Shown here one piece after another: positions 34,001 through 47,600 of a stretch of DNA of 64,000 nucleotides (the first letter of the stretch is position 1; every line of letters begins with the position of its first letter). The DNA comes from Struthidea cinerea. Its lineage: Eukaryota > Chordata > Aves > Passeriformes > Corcoracidae. The position numbers were made by a program, and so were the translations under genes. The DNA lies in the NCBI GenBank assembly GCA_013397865.1, contig VZTI01003270.1:130984-194983 (forward strand), given 5' to 3'. The notes below the pieces were generated by a model. The model worked only from the letters and a program-made list of their open reading frames with translations. It was not told where the DNA came from and searched no databases.

Positions 34001-37000
34001 GGGACTATTTGAGAGAAATCTCTTCAAATTCTATAGTAACTGCTGCAAGTAGGAGCATCTTCCTCAGTTCTTTGTGGACTGGTTAAACCGTCCCCAAAGG
34101 TGGTGTCATGGATGCTCATGAAGAGGTTAAACCCTTTTTCAGTGGTTTGAGTTACTTTGTTCCAAATATATTGTCAAATATAGGGGACTAAAACCCTGGC
34201 CAGAAAGAGACACGTAAGGAATTTTTTTTTTTTTTATGAAAAGTAACACAGAGATGCTGCAGAAAACAAACATATGGTCAAACAAGAGGTGTAGAAATAG
34301 CCCTCAGGGAAAAAAGTTAAGAATGCCCTTGGGGTAAGTGCTAGAAAGGTCCTTGGAGTAAGGCAGACTAAGTTATAGCATGCCTCTTTCCCCAGAGTGT
34401 GGAAGAATTTGGACTGTGGTACTTTCTTTTTTCTCTTTTTTATTTTTTTAAACGAATGCAGTGTATGAAGGAAATGACTACATAAATATCTTCTTTTGGA
34501 GAGTGCTGTGAGGGAGGTAGGAATTATTTTCTGAAAACAATGGAACTAAACTTTTGTACAGCTCTTAAATAGGTCAGATATGCCTGAGCTTTTTCAAAAA
34601 TTGCAGGAGAAAGGGTGAATGAGATTGTGTTATATATCTGAATTTATTCATTGTATAACGTCCATAAACATCTTCAACTGAGCATTGACATTTTAAGCTT
34701 TCATAGGGATCAGTGAAGTTTAATTATATATTTGTGAGACATGGAGCCATGCTATAAAAGTGAGCCACAAGAGTCAGCTTAAAATATAGACAGCTTGCAA
34801 AAAAATGTGAACGTCACAAGGCATGATTAAACCTAGCTTGAAAATCCTTGCTTTGTTACAGCTTAAAGTAGATGGCAAACTTTAAAGGTTAAAAACTTGG
34901 ATTTCACAGAAAACAATCTTTTCCCAGTAAAGCTGATGTGGAAAATGTTGTTATTAATTGTAGTTGATTTAATGCATCTTTGGTTATTTATGGTTACTGT
35001 TACAATTAGCATCTCCGGAAGTATTTGCACGTAAAATGGTTTATAACAATAAATTGCAGACACCAGTCTTCAGAGCAGCATGAAACCACTTGAGCACTTG
35101 CAAAGGTTGCTACAGCCTGGAGAAAATGTGGCTGAAGAAAATGATCCAAGGGCCTTTCATTGCCTTGAGAAAGGCTGTGCTTCATTTGCTGGGTCTGTCA
35201 CCTATAAAGGAACTGTGGTCTTCAGATGGTAGCAAGAGCAGCTGCAGCATCAGTCCCTGTCTGTCTTTCCTGTCTGGCCTAGTCCTGCAGTAAGAGAGAA
35301 CACGACCCATCCCAGTGCCAGCTGCTGCTGTGACAAAATGACAGGCGACAGGCACAACCAATGGGACAAATGGGAGCTGCTGCTTGTGAGCAGCTGTTCT
35401 GTGAGGCAGGAGAGACAGTTGGCAGGCAGGGTGCAGCAGAAGACACGGCCACCCTAATATGAAGCTTCCTAGAAAATGGGCTTATGTCACTTTCATGAAA
35501 TCAATCTCCAAAACAAAAAAAATAGCCCCAAACAACAAACCCTCATTTAAAGGGAAACCTCTGCCTTTTTCAACTGCTGTAACAAGACTGATTGTATTTT
35601 CTTCTACTGTTCCTTGTAGAAAGTGCCCAATTTCAAGCCTCTGTTCTCCTTTTTCCCGAACTTCAGTGTAAACCTAAATGATGTTTTACTACAGAAATGT
35701 GGTACTAATCTGAATTAGAAACTTTCATAGAAACTGGTGAACAGGACCATATGTCCTCCTGCAGACAGCTAAGTATTAGATGTTTAATTGAGAAAAATCC
35801 CCAGAACATCGACTGCATTTCCAAAAGCAGTCTCTAAAAACCCTCAACATTTAGTATGAAGTTTTTATTTCCTTTTGTGGTTTTATTCTGCCTTCTTTTT
35901 TTTTAAATAAAAATTTTAAAAAGTGGCATAAGGGTGGGAGACTTTGAGGAAGTGATTCATATCTAAATGACTTTGAGTCAGATCAAATACGTACAGGAGT
36001 TCTTGCAGCTCAGGTCTTACACAAATAGCAGAGGTCAAACTTGTTCTAAGGATAAATGTGAGAGCTCCATGGCAATCACTTGGTTATCACATGGTTATCA
36101 CTACTAGTGTCCAGGATGGATTTAACTGTTAAGTATATGAAGGTAGGGCTCTGTTACCCCCTGTTATCCCATGCTGGGGAGTGTTAGTCATTCTGGGAAA
36201 GGTGTATGGCTTTCGATTTTTGATGAAATGAGGCGGGCGAGGGGACAGCCGTGGTTTGGCCGTGGCACGGAAGCATCTGTGCACAGCATCAAGCAGGACC
36301 AATGAGTAGGGGTGAGGGAAAGGGCCAGATATATCATATTCCTCAGTAAATCCATGTCTGCATAAAAGAAATTCTCTGAAATCCTGTAGATTGGAACTGC
36401 TGCCAACAGGCAAGAGCTGGTGATTAAAGAAAATAATCCTTGCCTTTTGATGGCTTGTTCAGAATTTGTGCAGAGGATGAAGCAGAGCATCAAGTGCACC
36501 TAAAAGGCAAAAATAGATATTTTCTGTTGGCTGACATTTATTCTTATTTTCTTTCATTAGAATGGCTTTAAACATCCATTTGCTCAGGATTTTGTGTGAC
36601 ATTATGTATGTGCTTCACATGTCTGTAAAAAGAGAGGTAACCTTTAAATCCATCACTTTTGCACAATATTAACTCAGTAATGTCCTCATGGGGGTAAAGG
36701 CTCCGGAACTTGTAAACAAAAGGACTGTTGTTGAAATTCCATAAGCTCAAACTCAATTCCTTCTGTATTGGAATTACATATGTTCCTAGCTTAAACCATG
36801 CTTTTCCTGTGGCTTAGAATGGTCTAGATAATTTTAATAACTCATTGAAGTGGGATGTGGATGTATAGCTACAAAATTAGCAGCATAATAGACTTCTCCG
36901 ATTTTTCTTTCCATTGGGAATGTGGCTATTTTCTACCATATTAGATGTTGCTACCTACCTCGCCTAAAGTGACACATGCTGTGTTTAAATCTGAAAAAAA

Positions 37001-40000
37001 AAAAGGTTGGCAGGCATTAAAAGAATCATTAATAATTTGTAATTTCTCTTATGATATTTATAACCAGGGTGATTTTTATCTGCCTTTTGCTCTCTGTAAT
37101 TTAAACATGGTAGTGGTGGGGTGGGAGAGGTTAAGGTTCTCAGGCTACTGCTCCCTATAGGTATTAAGAAATTGCTACTAGAGACAATCAATTCTGCTAA
37201 AGAATGCTGCTTCTCTCGCATTTTGCTGTGGTTCAGATGACTGAACCTCTACTGAGATCTAGGCCAGCCAGAAAGCAAGTAGACTCTATGATAACATGCT
37301 GCAAGTCTTGGAGGGACATTGAAGGGTCTTCATTACTTCTCATGCCGGCTTGGTAGGAAATCCACTCAAATTAGCAGATTGACTTTATACAGAGGAAGAC
37401 GGAAAGAAACATGCCTCTCTGTGCTGACATCCTATACCCCTCAGGCAGGCTGGGTTGGCCCCACTGCAGGTTTTGTTTTTCTGTGTGGTTTTGGGAGTGT
37501 TGGTTGTTGTTGATTTTTTTTATTTTTAGCATTTCTAGACAACAGTTTTAAATAGGATTTGGCTGTCCCAGCCCACACTGTATGAGCACACAGTGTGAAG
37601 AACACCTCAGTTGCCTTTTGAAAGATTTTATTCTGTTCAGAAAATTTTTCAAGCTAAAAAGTTTCTTTGCAATGACGAGTGAAACTGAAGAAAGTGGTAG
37701 GTACAAACTGTACAGGACTGTTCCTGCTTCCTCTTATTGGTTATCTGAATCCTGCTGCACATCTCAGTACAAACTGCATTTCATTCTCTTTTCAGGCACT
37801 GCAACATAAGCCTCAGCTGTCTCAGTATGAGTTGAGCCCTGAAAAGAGTGTGTGTCCTAAGATCAGAGTCCTGGGGACCCTATTTGTAGTCAAAGGCTTT
37901 CTGTAAAAAAGGCAGCTGATCTTTGCAAACGTGCAATAGGATTTCCCTCCCCCACCCCTCCTTTTGAGAATGACGGCTCCCTAGGATTAAAGGTGTTGCT
38001 GTCTGGTGTGCTTCAGAGAGCCAATGTTGATTTGTTTGTTTTTGTTAGGTTTGTTTTTTTTTTTTTAATTCCACCTCCTCCCTTCCCCCTGTGTACCCCC
38101 CAGCTATTTCCTCAGTTTGGAAAATAAAGAAGGGGATGAATCATCATTCCAGCTTTCCAATTCTTATTTTATCTCTGATTTTTACAGCTTCTAATAAGAT
38201 GTAGGAATAAACAGCTGAGATTTCTAATAGGGAGAGAAGACATTGCTATGACAAAGCAAATCAGTGGTGCTGTCTCTCATGGGGGAGGTTTCACTGACTC
38301 TGAAACTCCCAGAATAAGCATCAGTAATTTTATTGATACTGGCCATCAATAACTTAATTGGATTTAACTGCATACCAGCTAAATCCACTGCTGTGTGCTT
38401 GCTGTTTTTCATAGCATGTCTTGTTCAAAACAGCATCGTTACCTGTGCAAACTTATTTCATGTTAAAGGACATTTCAGCCTTGTGGGTAGCTGCCTATAG
38501 GAAATATCTGAGCAATTTCTTCCTTCTTTCCTTGAGAATAGAGTGGCAGTGTGGCTGCTAATTAATATTTAGAGTGTTTTTATTAAAAAAAAGAACAAAA
38601 GAAACAGCACCCACAACCAAACACACACTTTCTAACAGCATTCATTAGAACTTAATTGGAATTTTATCAAGATGAATGTGGATAAGCACTGCATTGCACT
38701 AAAGGCAAGGGTGAGCTTCCAATGGACTGTGGAACTATACCAAGAGTGGATTTGGCACATTTTCCACATATTTACTTGAGGTTGTTCAGGGCAAGGATAC
38801 TCAAGAGTTAAAGGCATGAGTTTAGACAACATAATGGAGAGAAAAGTACATCTGTGGTCCTTGTGACACTTTATTGAATTCTTAGGTTCCATTTAGCATT
38901 TCTTTTCTGAACACACATGTAAATAAACGGGTCCTTTTCTGGAAGCATTTTATAGGTGGGTAAAACCTTACAGCAGCTGTGAAGGGACTGCACATAACCC
39001 TGGAACAGTCATTCTGTACCAAGAAGTGCACTGTAGAAGAAGTGCTCTCCTAAGACTGTGAATCCATGGCAAAACTCCTTTGTGCTTAACCTGTGAAACT
39101 AATAATGGTTCCCTACATAGCAGTAATATGCTCAGCAAAATTTTGATTTACATTCACAACTTTAATTCTAATCTGTAAAGCCATGGGAGCCTTGTGATGG
39201 GTGTAAGTGACTTAATGAAAGGCTGGAACTGTTTAAACAAAGCAGATCCTGTTCTTGTCAAGCAGTATGGTTTCAAAGCAGGGCACTTGGCTGCAAGGCA
39301 GAAAGGTTTGGTTTCTTGCCATACAGCAATTCTGTGATGTTTGGGAAATCTCTCCGTCCTGTATTCTTTGTTTATCTTTCTGAAAATTTACAGCGATCTC
39401 TCTTATACCACCATGAGCTTCACAGCTTAAAATATAGATAAAACAGGATGTAATCTGTGGAAAACCTGCTTGCAGGGTTTCATGGAACAAGGGGCTTTTA
39501 TGGCAGCCTGTTGCTTTGGAGACAGACAGATATGTTCTGTAGCCTGCTCAGTTCCTTGGTTTCGAAGAATCAAATATTCTTATGGGTAAGAATCAATATT
39601 GTACATGTTTGAGCAAAACACTCTGATTGATCTTAAGCTTGCAGGTTTTCTGGTTGGTATAACAATTTCTTTTGAAAGTTTTTATACAGTTTCTTTTTCC
39701 CTTTTCTGGGACTCTGCTTCCGAAAGATGCATTTTCTGACATCTCCTGAAATTTGAGTCCCAATAAGAAGTTAACCTTTCATTCCAGACCATCACAAATC
39801 CTAATGTTTATCAAGGACACCTTCCCTCCTGTCTACCCTAATCCTTAAAAGCCCTTGTTGTTCAAGTCCTTTTAACATTGCCTGTTGCTCCCCTCATTTG
39901 AGGAGGTCCCAGGGTCACCTTTTGTTCCCCTTCTCCAGCTAAGCCACCTGCTATTCTGTTTTGAGGCTGTCTTGTCTTTCCTCATTATCTAGAGCCTTCC

Positions 40001-42336
40001 TGAGCAGATGTTTAGATGTTTAATGAGGCTCTGGCACTGCACAACAAAAAGGGGCTACTTAAGTCTTTATAAACAAATGTTCAGATTTTAGTAACTCCAC
40101 AGAAAACCTAGTTTTCATTGGAAGCAAACTCGTACGTTTTTGAGGAAGAGAGAATTAAAATTTTACACTCAAGCAACTAAAAGCCCTTTAAGACATTGCT
40201 GATGGACTGCAGCATGAGAATCCCAGAAACATCTGTTGTATGATTATTGATAACTTATTTTTGTGCTAGATGCTGCGTGGGACAGTAAACTACTAAGCTT
40301 TTCAATCCCATAAAAATTGTCTGGATTGAATCTGGAAGAAGGGTAGCAGGAGGTTGATTCTCAGAGCTTACATTATTTCCTTAAAAATTAACAACTCATT
40401 AGGAAAAACTCTTGCAAAATTCAGATTGTTCCCAGCTGAATTGCTCAGCTACCCTTTAATAGAATAAAGTCTCTGAGTCATGATTTTCCTTGGGATTGCA
40501 CTCAGCAGCTGCGTGCATATGTAATAGGTTGAGGAATTCCTCCTTCTTGAAAAGTCATATAGCTCAAATTTCTCACGAAACAGAATTAGTTCTGTGAGTT
40601 TTGAATAGAATGCAATGAATACACTCATGCAGCAATGGCAGTAGTGGAGTTGCACCCTCCCTTGCAGCCAGTATTGAAGGACACTCAAGATGAAGAGCAG
40701 GTCAGGTTGGTTCACGTGTTTTTGTTGTCTAAGTCAGAACACAGACCAAAATGCTAATTTACTCAGATAAAGGGGGATTAAAACCCCAAGTTCCCTTCCT
40801 GGATTTGCCAAATATTTGATTCAGAATGACCTAGAGGGAGTTCAACACAGGAATACCATGTGTTTCATGGCAAGAATACGTGCCAGGGAAGAGAGAGCTG
40901 AGTCAATTTCCCAGTTTAATTCCATGAGGTTCTGTAAATGCTACAAAAAGGATATCAGAAGGCATCTCTGCAGCACTGCATTTCTATTCAACCAAATTAT
41001 TCCTGAACTGGACTTGACAACTATTCTTGCAAAAACTCGGTATCAGCCATTTGTGGTGTTTGATGGATAAACTGTTTTCTAAAACAGGATGTCTATTCCT
41101 AGGCGTCCTAATTAACCATCTAACCAGTTCTGTCTTTAGTGCTAGTGATTGCATAATGTTTTGTCACATTTGAGCATGATTTTTCATACTGAGGTCACCA
41201 TGACATTGTGATTGATCAAGATGGTGATATTATAATTTTTTAAGATTTTGTGAAGTTTGTGCTTTTATCAAACTAATCAACTTTTCTCATTTTTTTGAGC
41301 TGTCAAAAACACTTGCAACCACAATCTGATCCCTTTTATGATATTAATTTTGTATTGCAGAAAACTATTACTTTTTAATAAGGCCTAAGATTTACCGAAA
41401 TATAATCCTTCTGTAGAAACACACAGATTCAGATATTAATACCTCCTTGTTACGTATTACTTCAAAAAATATGCCATTGGAGAAAAGAGAATGCCCTCTG
41501 AAAATGCAATAGTTTAACACTGGCCAGGAATTAAATTCCAAATAAAACACTTCTCTTTCCCCTGCCCCTTCTGGTAAGAGAGGGACAAAGGCAGAGACTA
41601 CAGGTTGAGATAACAATTGACTGAAAGCAAAACAGCAATGGGGTAAGAAACAGCCCACTGACATCAGCACACACTCTCTGCCCCCTCTCTGCAACCAGGA
41701 AAAGCTTGTAATACCGTGTCAGACTTATATAGTGGCACAAAATCCCTTGAGTGTAAGCCTTTATGTGGTCAGAGACTCCTAAGCAAGTTTACTGTTATCT
41801 CCAGTTTGCATATTCTCTTTTCTCCCCTGGTTTAATCATGATTCACACCCGTATGCTACAAAGCTCTTCACACATCATGTTATACATGGATAGATTCCTG
41901 TGAGGCAAAGCTGCTTGGCACATAAGGTTTAAAAAAGAAAAAAAGTAGGAAACACCAAGCCAAGGCGCTGGGAAATGCAGGTTCAGTGGTGATATCACGA
42001 TAACTGTAAAGGGAGACTATCAGAGTGGCGTCTATTTATAGAAAGTATGTGTCAGGAGCACCATGCACTGAATAGAAGAAGAAATCTTTGCGCTAGCGGT
42101 GTGCACAGTGGCAGATATATATATACACCTGTATATATATATGTATATATATATCAGTCTTCTGTGCTCTATAGAGTTTTAGTGGCTTTTTTTAAAGTGA
42201 ATTTATTTCTTGAGAAAGTTGGTATAGTAACACCACTAGAAATAAAAATTCTTTGGCTAGCTGCAAACAGGGGAAAGTATGAAGAAATGTCATGTTCAAG
42301 CTTCCTCTGTTAGTGCTCTTTAATCCTTTTTTACAG
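31025..42336. other. Long intergenic stretch without a recognised gene
   Basis: No exon with family similarity was found on either strand, and in particular nothing resembling the KCNH8 C-terminus expected by mammalian synteny. Minor local features are poly-T/poly-A runs (34220, 37000, 38050) and a small CG cluster near 36232-36275. Open frames up to 103 codons (36188-36499) overlap on several frames and lack domains. Confidence 0.5.
42114..42155. repeat. (TA)n microsatellite with imperfect inverted symmetry
   Basis: Blocks of ATATATAT are interrupted by ACACCTG and ATG. The tract is self-complementary and could fold or slip. Confidence 0.85.
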
Positions 42337-42627
42337 GTGTCGTGTGACAGATGACACCTCGTGGGTTTTACATGATCATATTACAATTCTAGCATTCCAG
42401 GGTGCCCATGGAGAATGTCTTTTTCCCAACACCCTTCTAATTTCTTGGCTAATAACCATGGCTTTGAAGGAGGAACATGTTAGAGCATTCATAGGGGTGA
42501 CTGAAGAGAACTTTAAACTTAAAGTTTGTAATGATGACAATGCTCTGAAACAAGCATCTAAACTAGCAAAATGTTTCACAGGAATTGTAGTGTCTCTTGC
42601 TTGCCAGGTGTATTCTTGCTTTTGGAG
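42337..42627 (+). other. Candidate unannotated exon A
   Basis: This open segment is bounded by a strong acceptor (AATCCTTTTTTACAG ending at 42336) and a strong donor (GGAG/GTAAGA, donor at 42628). It reads open through 96 complete codons in one frame, with a charged centre (MALKEEHVRAFIG then TEENFKLKV). It is not similar to anything I recognise. The exit phase (two bases) is compatible with candidate exon C at 44037. It may be chance: the window has several random frames of similar length. Confidence 0.25.
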
Positions 42628-43631
42628 GTAAGAGAAGGCTTAAAAAAAGCTAAATTTGATTAGTGTCTCTCCTCTTCCTTCAAAGACCCTAATAAAGGAA
42701 AGGGGCATAGAGGCAAAGTCACTATGTCCCATCTCTAAAATAACTTGGAGGTATCCCATCCTGAAGTGCTGCTGCAAAACACTAAATGTTTTGGTCCCTT
42801 GAAAAAAGGACTAGGAGTGATCAAGTTGAGGTCTTGGAGTAGCGTATGGTCTGATCATTTCTGCTAGTTTGCCATGCTGCTTCGGTCCCTAACCTGACTG
42901 ATGGCTGTCACCTGCTAGGGAATGGATTACTTCTGAAACATCTTTCTATGAAAATGGTTGGGCTTGGCTTCAATGAAAAAAACCAACACTTTTGCATTTA
43001 AAAGAAGCCACTGAGCATTTTTCTTTCACAGTTCTCTCTTCTTACATGGCCTACATCTTTGCATATTGGTTTGGTTGCAAAATATCATCCATAATTTTTT
43101 CCTTTCTCTTTCAGCCAGGTTAATGCTCACTTTTTCTTTTTGCTGTGTTTGCTTTTAATTACTGTGGTGGCACAAGTTATTCTTACCATGATATTTTTTA
43201 TTATGCCTATTGTGATAAATTAGTACGGGACATTGTAGGTCAGTGTTCTGCACTGCAATCAATTTTGCAGTGACTGGGCTGCAGCATCAGTGGTACATCA
43301 GTGCTCTAGAAGATCGTAGTGGAGTTGCTTTACAACTGTAACTGCCAATGAAGTATGACAATTACCTGTGAAGGCATCTGAAAACACCTGGATCCAGATG
43401 TTCCTTTTCTACTTTATACATCCTTCCCCTCAAAGAGGAGGTTTCAGTATCTGTAGGGCATGAACTGACACACTGTGTGGGAAGTTCTTGATCCAAACAG
43501 CTGCCTTTGTTCAAACTATTAAGGAAACTGGCCTTGACCCTATGAGTGTGGCAAAGTAGGAGATCTTTTCTCTGTCTCTAAATTAGTCCAGATGTAGTAT
43601 GAACCCAATATGTTCTTAATTTTATGTTCAG

Positions 43632-43787
43632 GATATTCATCAGCAATTGAAGGAATCAAAAGGCTCATTCTTTGCAGCAAGTTCATCTGGAATGTTTACA
43701 TTTCCATTGAGGAAAATTGTTCCTGCTCAAGCATTTTTGGACAATCTTGGTCCTGCACAAGCATTTTCAGACAATCAGGAGAGATTA
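43632..43787 (+). other. Candidate unannotated exon B
   Basis: The acceptor TTAATTTTATGTTCAG (ends 43631) and the donor GTAAGT (43788) bound exactly 52 open codons (phase 0/0). The frame contains a 10-residue duplication (VPAQAFLDNL / GPAQAFSDNQ) caused by a 30-bp tandem repeat. Its phase does not join candidate exon A directly. Unidentified. Confidence 0.22.
43721..43780. repeat. 30-bp imperfect tandem duplication
   Basis: Units at 43721-43750 and 43751-43780 both start TCCTGC(T/A)CAAGCATTTT and differ at a handful of positions. The unit length is a multiple of three, so an open frame passes through both copies. Confidence 0.85.
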
Positions 43788-44036
43788 GTAAGTAGTAGCA
43801 TTAAGACAGCAGTTGAACAAAGAACAGCCTCTAAAAGCCAGAGGAATAATTAAGGGTAGTTGAGCAAAGCACAATTTCAAGCGTATGGATGCCCATGTCC
43901 TTTGAGATACCGTTTGAAAGGGAGAAAATGTAACCGTCTTTGCTGTCCTATTAATTTACTCCAGGTTAATACTAATGGATAACTGTCAAACTGCATGGCA
44001 TGTATAGAAATACAAATTTATGTGGTCTATTTGTAG

Positions 44037-44256
44037 CAATAGCACTTTTCCGGAGGAAAAAAGAGTATTAGTAGTATCTCAGAAGTTAGGAAATACTAAA
44101 GTTCACAACAACAAAACCTCAAATCAATTTTCTCCCAAGAATCCTACTGATTATTGGGTTGGATATAACTATTTAGAGGGTGATCTAATGAAGACAGATT
44201 TTTATAGGGCCTTTTTCTTGTTTAACAGAGCCAGCAAAACCAGAAGTCACTCGTAG
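44037..44256 (+). other. Candidate unannotated terminal exon C
   Basis: The acceptor TATTTGTAG ends at 44036. An open frame of about 72 codons ends at TAG 44254-44256, with a hydrophilic middle (PTDYWVGYNYLEGDLM). Its entry phase fits the donor of candidate exon A, and an AATAAA lies at 44684-44689. No family was recognised. Confidence 0.22.
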
Positions 44257-44689
44257 ACTTTGCATACAGTTCATAAATGGTTTTAATCTCAAGAAAATAA
44301 GATGACAATTATAGGAAATAATAGTCCAGGGAAAGCTTTTTTGCACGGTACTTGGTCTCGTCTGTCTGGAAGAGCAGAGGATGCTGGAAGTTGCCAGTGC
44401 ATCAGGTCAGGGGCTCTGTAGGATGGCGTTATATCACAATGCTTGATCTAAGTCAAGAGCTTGGGACTGCTAAGAGTCTAGGTGACTTGGGGTGCTGGCA
44501 GAGGAACCCAGAATGAGCCACTTAAACTGACTTTCCATAAATGCAAGGAAGACTTGATCTCCTTGGTTTCTCTTCTATAAACCACGGACATCTAGAATTT
44601 TCGAGGATGGCAGAGATGTGTACCTTGAAGTTGGATAATGTAATATGTATATTCTATGAATGCTGTAGTTATAAAATATGTAAAATAAA

Positions 44690-47600
44690 CTAGAAATCTC
44701 TAAGTCTGGCCTGGGTCTGAAGTTGAATATCTGAAGTAAGGAAAATCTAGGGCTTCACATTAACCGAACAAGAGAACAAAATATTGCAATGAACATGTGT
44801 CCATCTGTTGGACAGAATAATGTGAGGAGACTGTAGGGAGAAAAGAGAACAATGTGTCTATGCTAGACACTGGAATTCAGGATTCCTTTCATTCTGATGT
44901 TTCCCCAGTTCCCTTTCAGTTTCAGACTGCTTCCAAATATAAGTGATTCAATTAATTTTTCTTGAACTGACATTGAAAGCAGAAAGTCTTCTGCTTTCAG
45001 AGGGAAGTCATTATATGAGGATAAAGGCTACAGTTCAGTTGTCATAAGGGAGGTATAGGTTCCCAGGATTCCTTGGTTTCACACAGTTGAGTGTATTGTG
45101 CAGGTGTTGTGGAAACACATGTTATGATGGGAATTTGCATCTCTTCGTCACTTGAATCAACCAGGTAGTAAAACCTGATAAATGGAGCCTGAACAAAAGA
45201 GAGATGATTTCCTAAGGACAAGAATAAAACCCAAACACCCTGGAAACAGGACAAAAATGAGCATGTGAAGGAGTTCTTGAGAAGCTGATAAAGAGGAACC
45301 AGAGGAAGGAATAGGAGGAGCAAGCTTTAGGTTAGATTTATTAAATAGTCAGAGCGTGCAGGTGGAGGGATCACTACTAAGTAAGCAGGCACAAAGCTTG
45401 TCTGACATGATCAGAGATAACACAAAAGCAACACAGAAAAAAGTATGAGGGGGGAAAATAGGTCAGTTTAATCATCAAGTACTTTTTACTATTGACCAAA
45501 CAGCAGAGAAATATCACTGCAGAATCCTTCACAAATACATAATATAGCTCATAGCAACACTAAATTATATTTGGGTACCATTGGTCATTTTGGAATTGTG
45601 AAGTCAAAATCAGTAAAAATTGTTAAGCATCAGTACTGCTACAGTGTTTATATGGTCGTCTGCCCTGTGCAGTTTTGTGTTCTACTCTGAGCCATATGTA
45701 CCCAGAGCAATGCACTTTTGCAGTACACCGACCACCTGCTCTGGCCATAGGGAGAAGCAGAGGGAAGAGAGCTGGAGGTGAACTGTGTTCACTCTCTTCT
45801 TGCTCTTTTCTCCTTCTCAATCTTCTCCCTGTTTTGTGTCCAGCCAGAATCCCTCTCCCTGCCACCCCAGCAAAGCGAAAGAGCAGAGAAATGCTCTGCT
45901 CAAGGGACCTGAGTTGAAGTGAGAGTGGGAAGAAAGGAGCTATTTATTTCAAGAGAGGGATGGGCTCCAGGTGCCACAGAGAGCAGTGTGCGTCTGCCAG
46001 TGAAGACTCTTGGGGAACAAATTCCATCTTCTCTCTCGTCTCTTGTCCTTTCTTTCCACCCACAATATCAGGTCAGACGCCAAGCAGGGCACTTCAAGTC
46101 ACAAAGAGAAAAGCTTACATTTTTACCGTCTTCCAACCCTCAGTTATCCTAGAAGTTAAATGGTATTACAACAGGGTTTTTTTGGTATCCATATGGCAGA
46201 ACATTTAAATGTTGGTCTTGGGCAACTGAAAACTGATGAACTTTTGAGAACCCTTGATGAACTGACACTCTTGGAATAAAATATCTCTTGTTCAAGTTAA
46301 GTTTCCTTGTGTATTATTTGCATGAGCAATGCAGATATCTCATAAACTGGCCTCTTTCTCACTGGTGAATTTAGAGGAAATGCTGGATTGGCAGGATAGG
46401 GGACAAATGAGAAAGAGGGGTAGGTAGGAGCCTTGTGCCCATCTGGTAATAGATGTGTTCTGCTATGTGTGTATTTGGCTGTTGCCTGCCCTGTCATCCA
46501 TTCTTCCTTTCAGGCCAATGAAGCAGAAGTGAGAGGAAGAAATACATGTGCAGCTCAGAAAGCTGAATTAAAAATAAAGAGGTTGAAATGAAATAATGTT
46601 GAAGTTATTTCCTTTTTTATTTGCTGAACTAATAACTTTTCTTGAGCAAAGCTACTTGAATAATCAATATAAAAGATAGACATGAACACTAAATCTAACC
46701 TCCCATAAAAAACTGAAGGGTTTATTGCCTGGAAAATACCTTTTGGTCTACCTAGTGTGTTTTATTTCTATAAAATTCCTTGCCTTCTCTAGTTTCCATG
46801 GGTGCTGGATTGTTTCTCTCTTTTGTTTTTGTAGCAAATCTGGCTTTGAATCTTCCATAAAGAGGAAAATCAAATTAATTCAGGCTTCCAGGCCTGATAC
46901 TGTCCACTTGTTCTCATAGAAGCACTACAATTTATACATATCAAAGCACTTCAGTTAATAGGTGAAAAAAATTGGATTACAGTTGCAGAGTGTTTTATCA
47001 CAATATGGAAAACTCATTTTATTGCCATCCCTTTGGTTTTTTCCTTAACATTTTCTGAAATTTAATTTCTGGTACTCTTTATTTTCTTTCCCTTGAAGAG
47101 AACGTAATAGTTATTTGTCAATTTTTGATGTTGGCATTAGAAGAGCACAGACAATTGCATGTCAGTCTCAGACCTCCATCTTTATCTGAATAAGACACAT
47201 TGATTACACTAAAATATTCGTCTGTCCTGTGTAAAGAATGATAAACTCTCTGGGAATCTGAACTGTAGGATATGGTATGAGGCATGAGGAGCTATCTGCT
47301 CGCTTGATCTTAAACAGCTTTTCTCTTCCAGTACATTGCTAGTTTCCTATGAGAAATCTGCTTTAGGTGTTGGATGAGGACATCTCAGGTGCTCAGCATT
47401 GTTCCTCATCAGTAAGGATTCATTTGTTTGGCCAGTTCACAAGGAAATCTAGATATTCACATATAGATGAGTCAAATTAGTCTTCTAAACAACTGTTGAT
47501 GTAAGGTGTGTACAATCAAATCAGTATGAATTTGCTGGTCAGGTTAATGTCTTTCACATTTCTTTTTCATTTATAATAACTTTCTATTATACCAGCAGGT

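Noticed and set aside
35335..35430. tRNA- or SINE-like GC-rich segment
   Set aside because: No A box/B box pair and no cloverleaf could be drawn.
36129..36499. 94- and 103-codon - strand frames
   Set aside because: Overlap each other in different phases with no recognisable motif; likely chance in a slightly GC-richer patch.
45623..45917. Overlapping 80-codon frames on both strands
   Set aside because: Mutually antisense, composition driven by CT-rich sequence, no domain or splice evidence.
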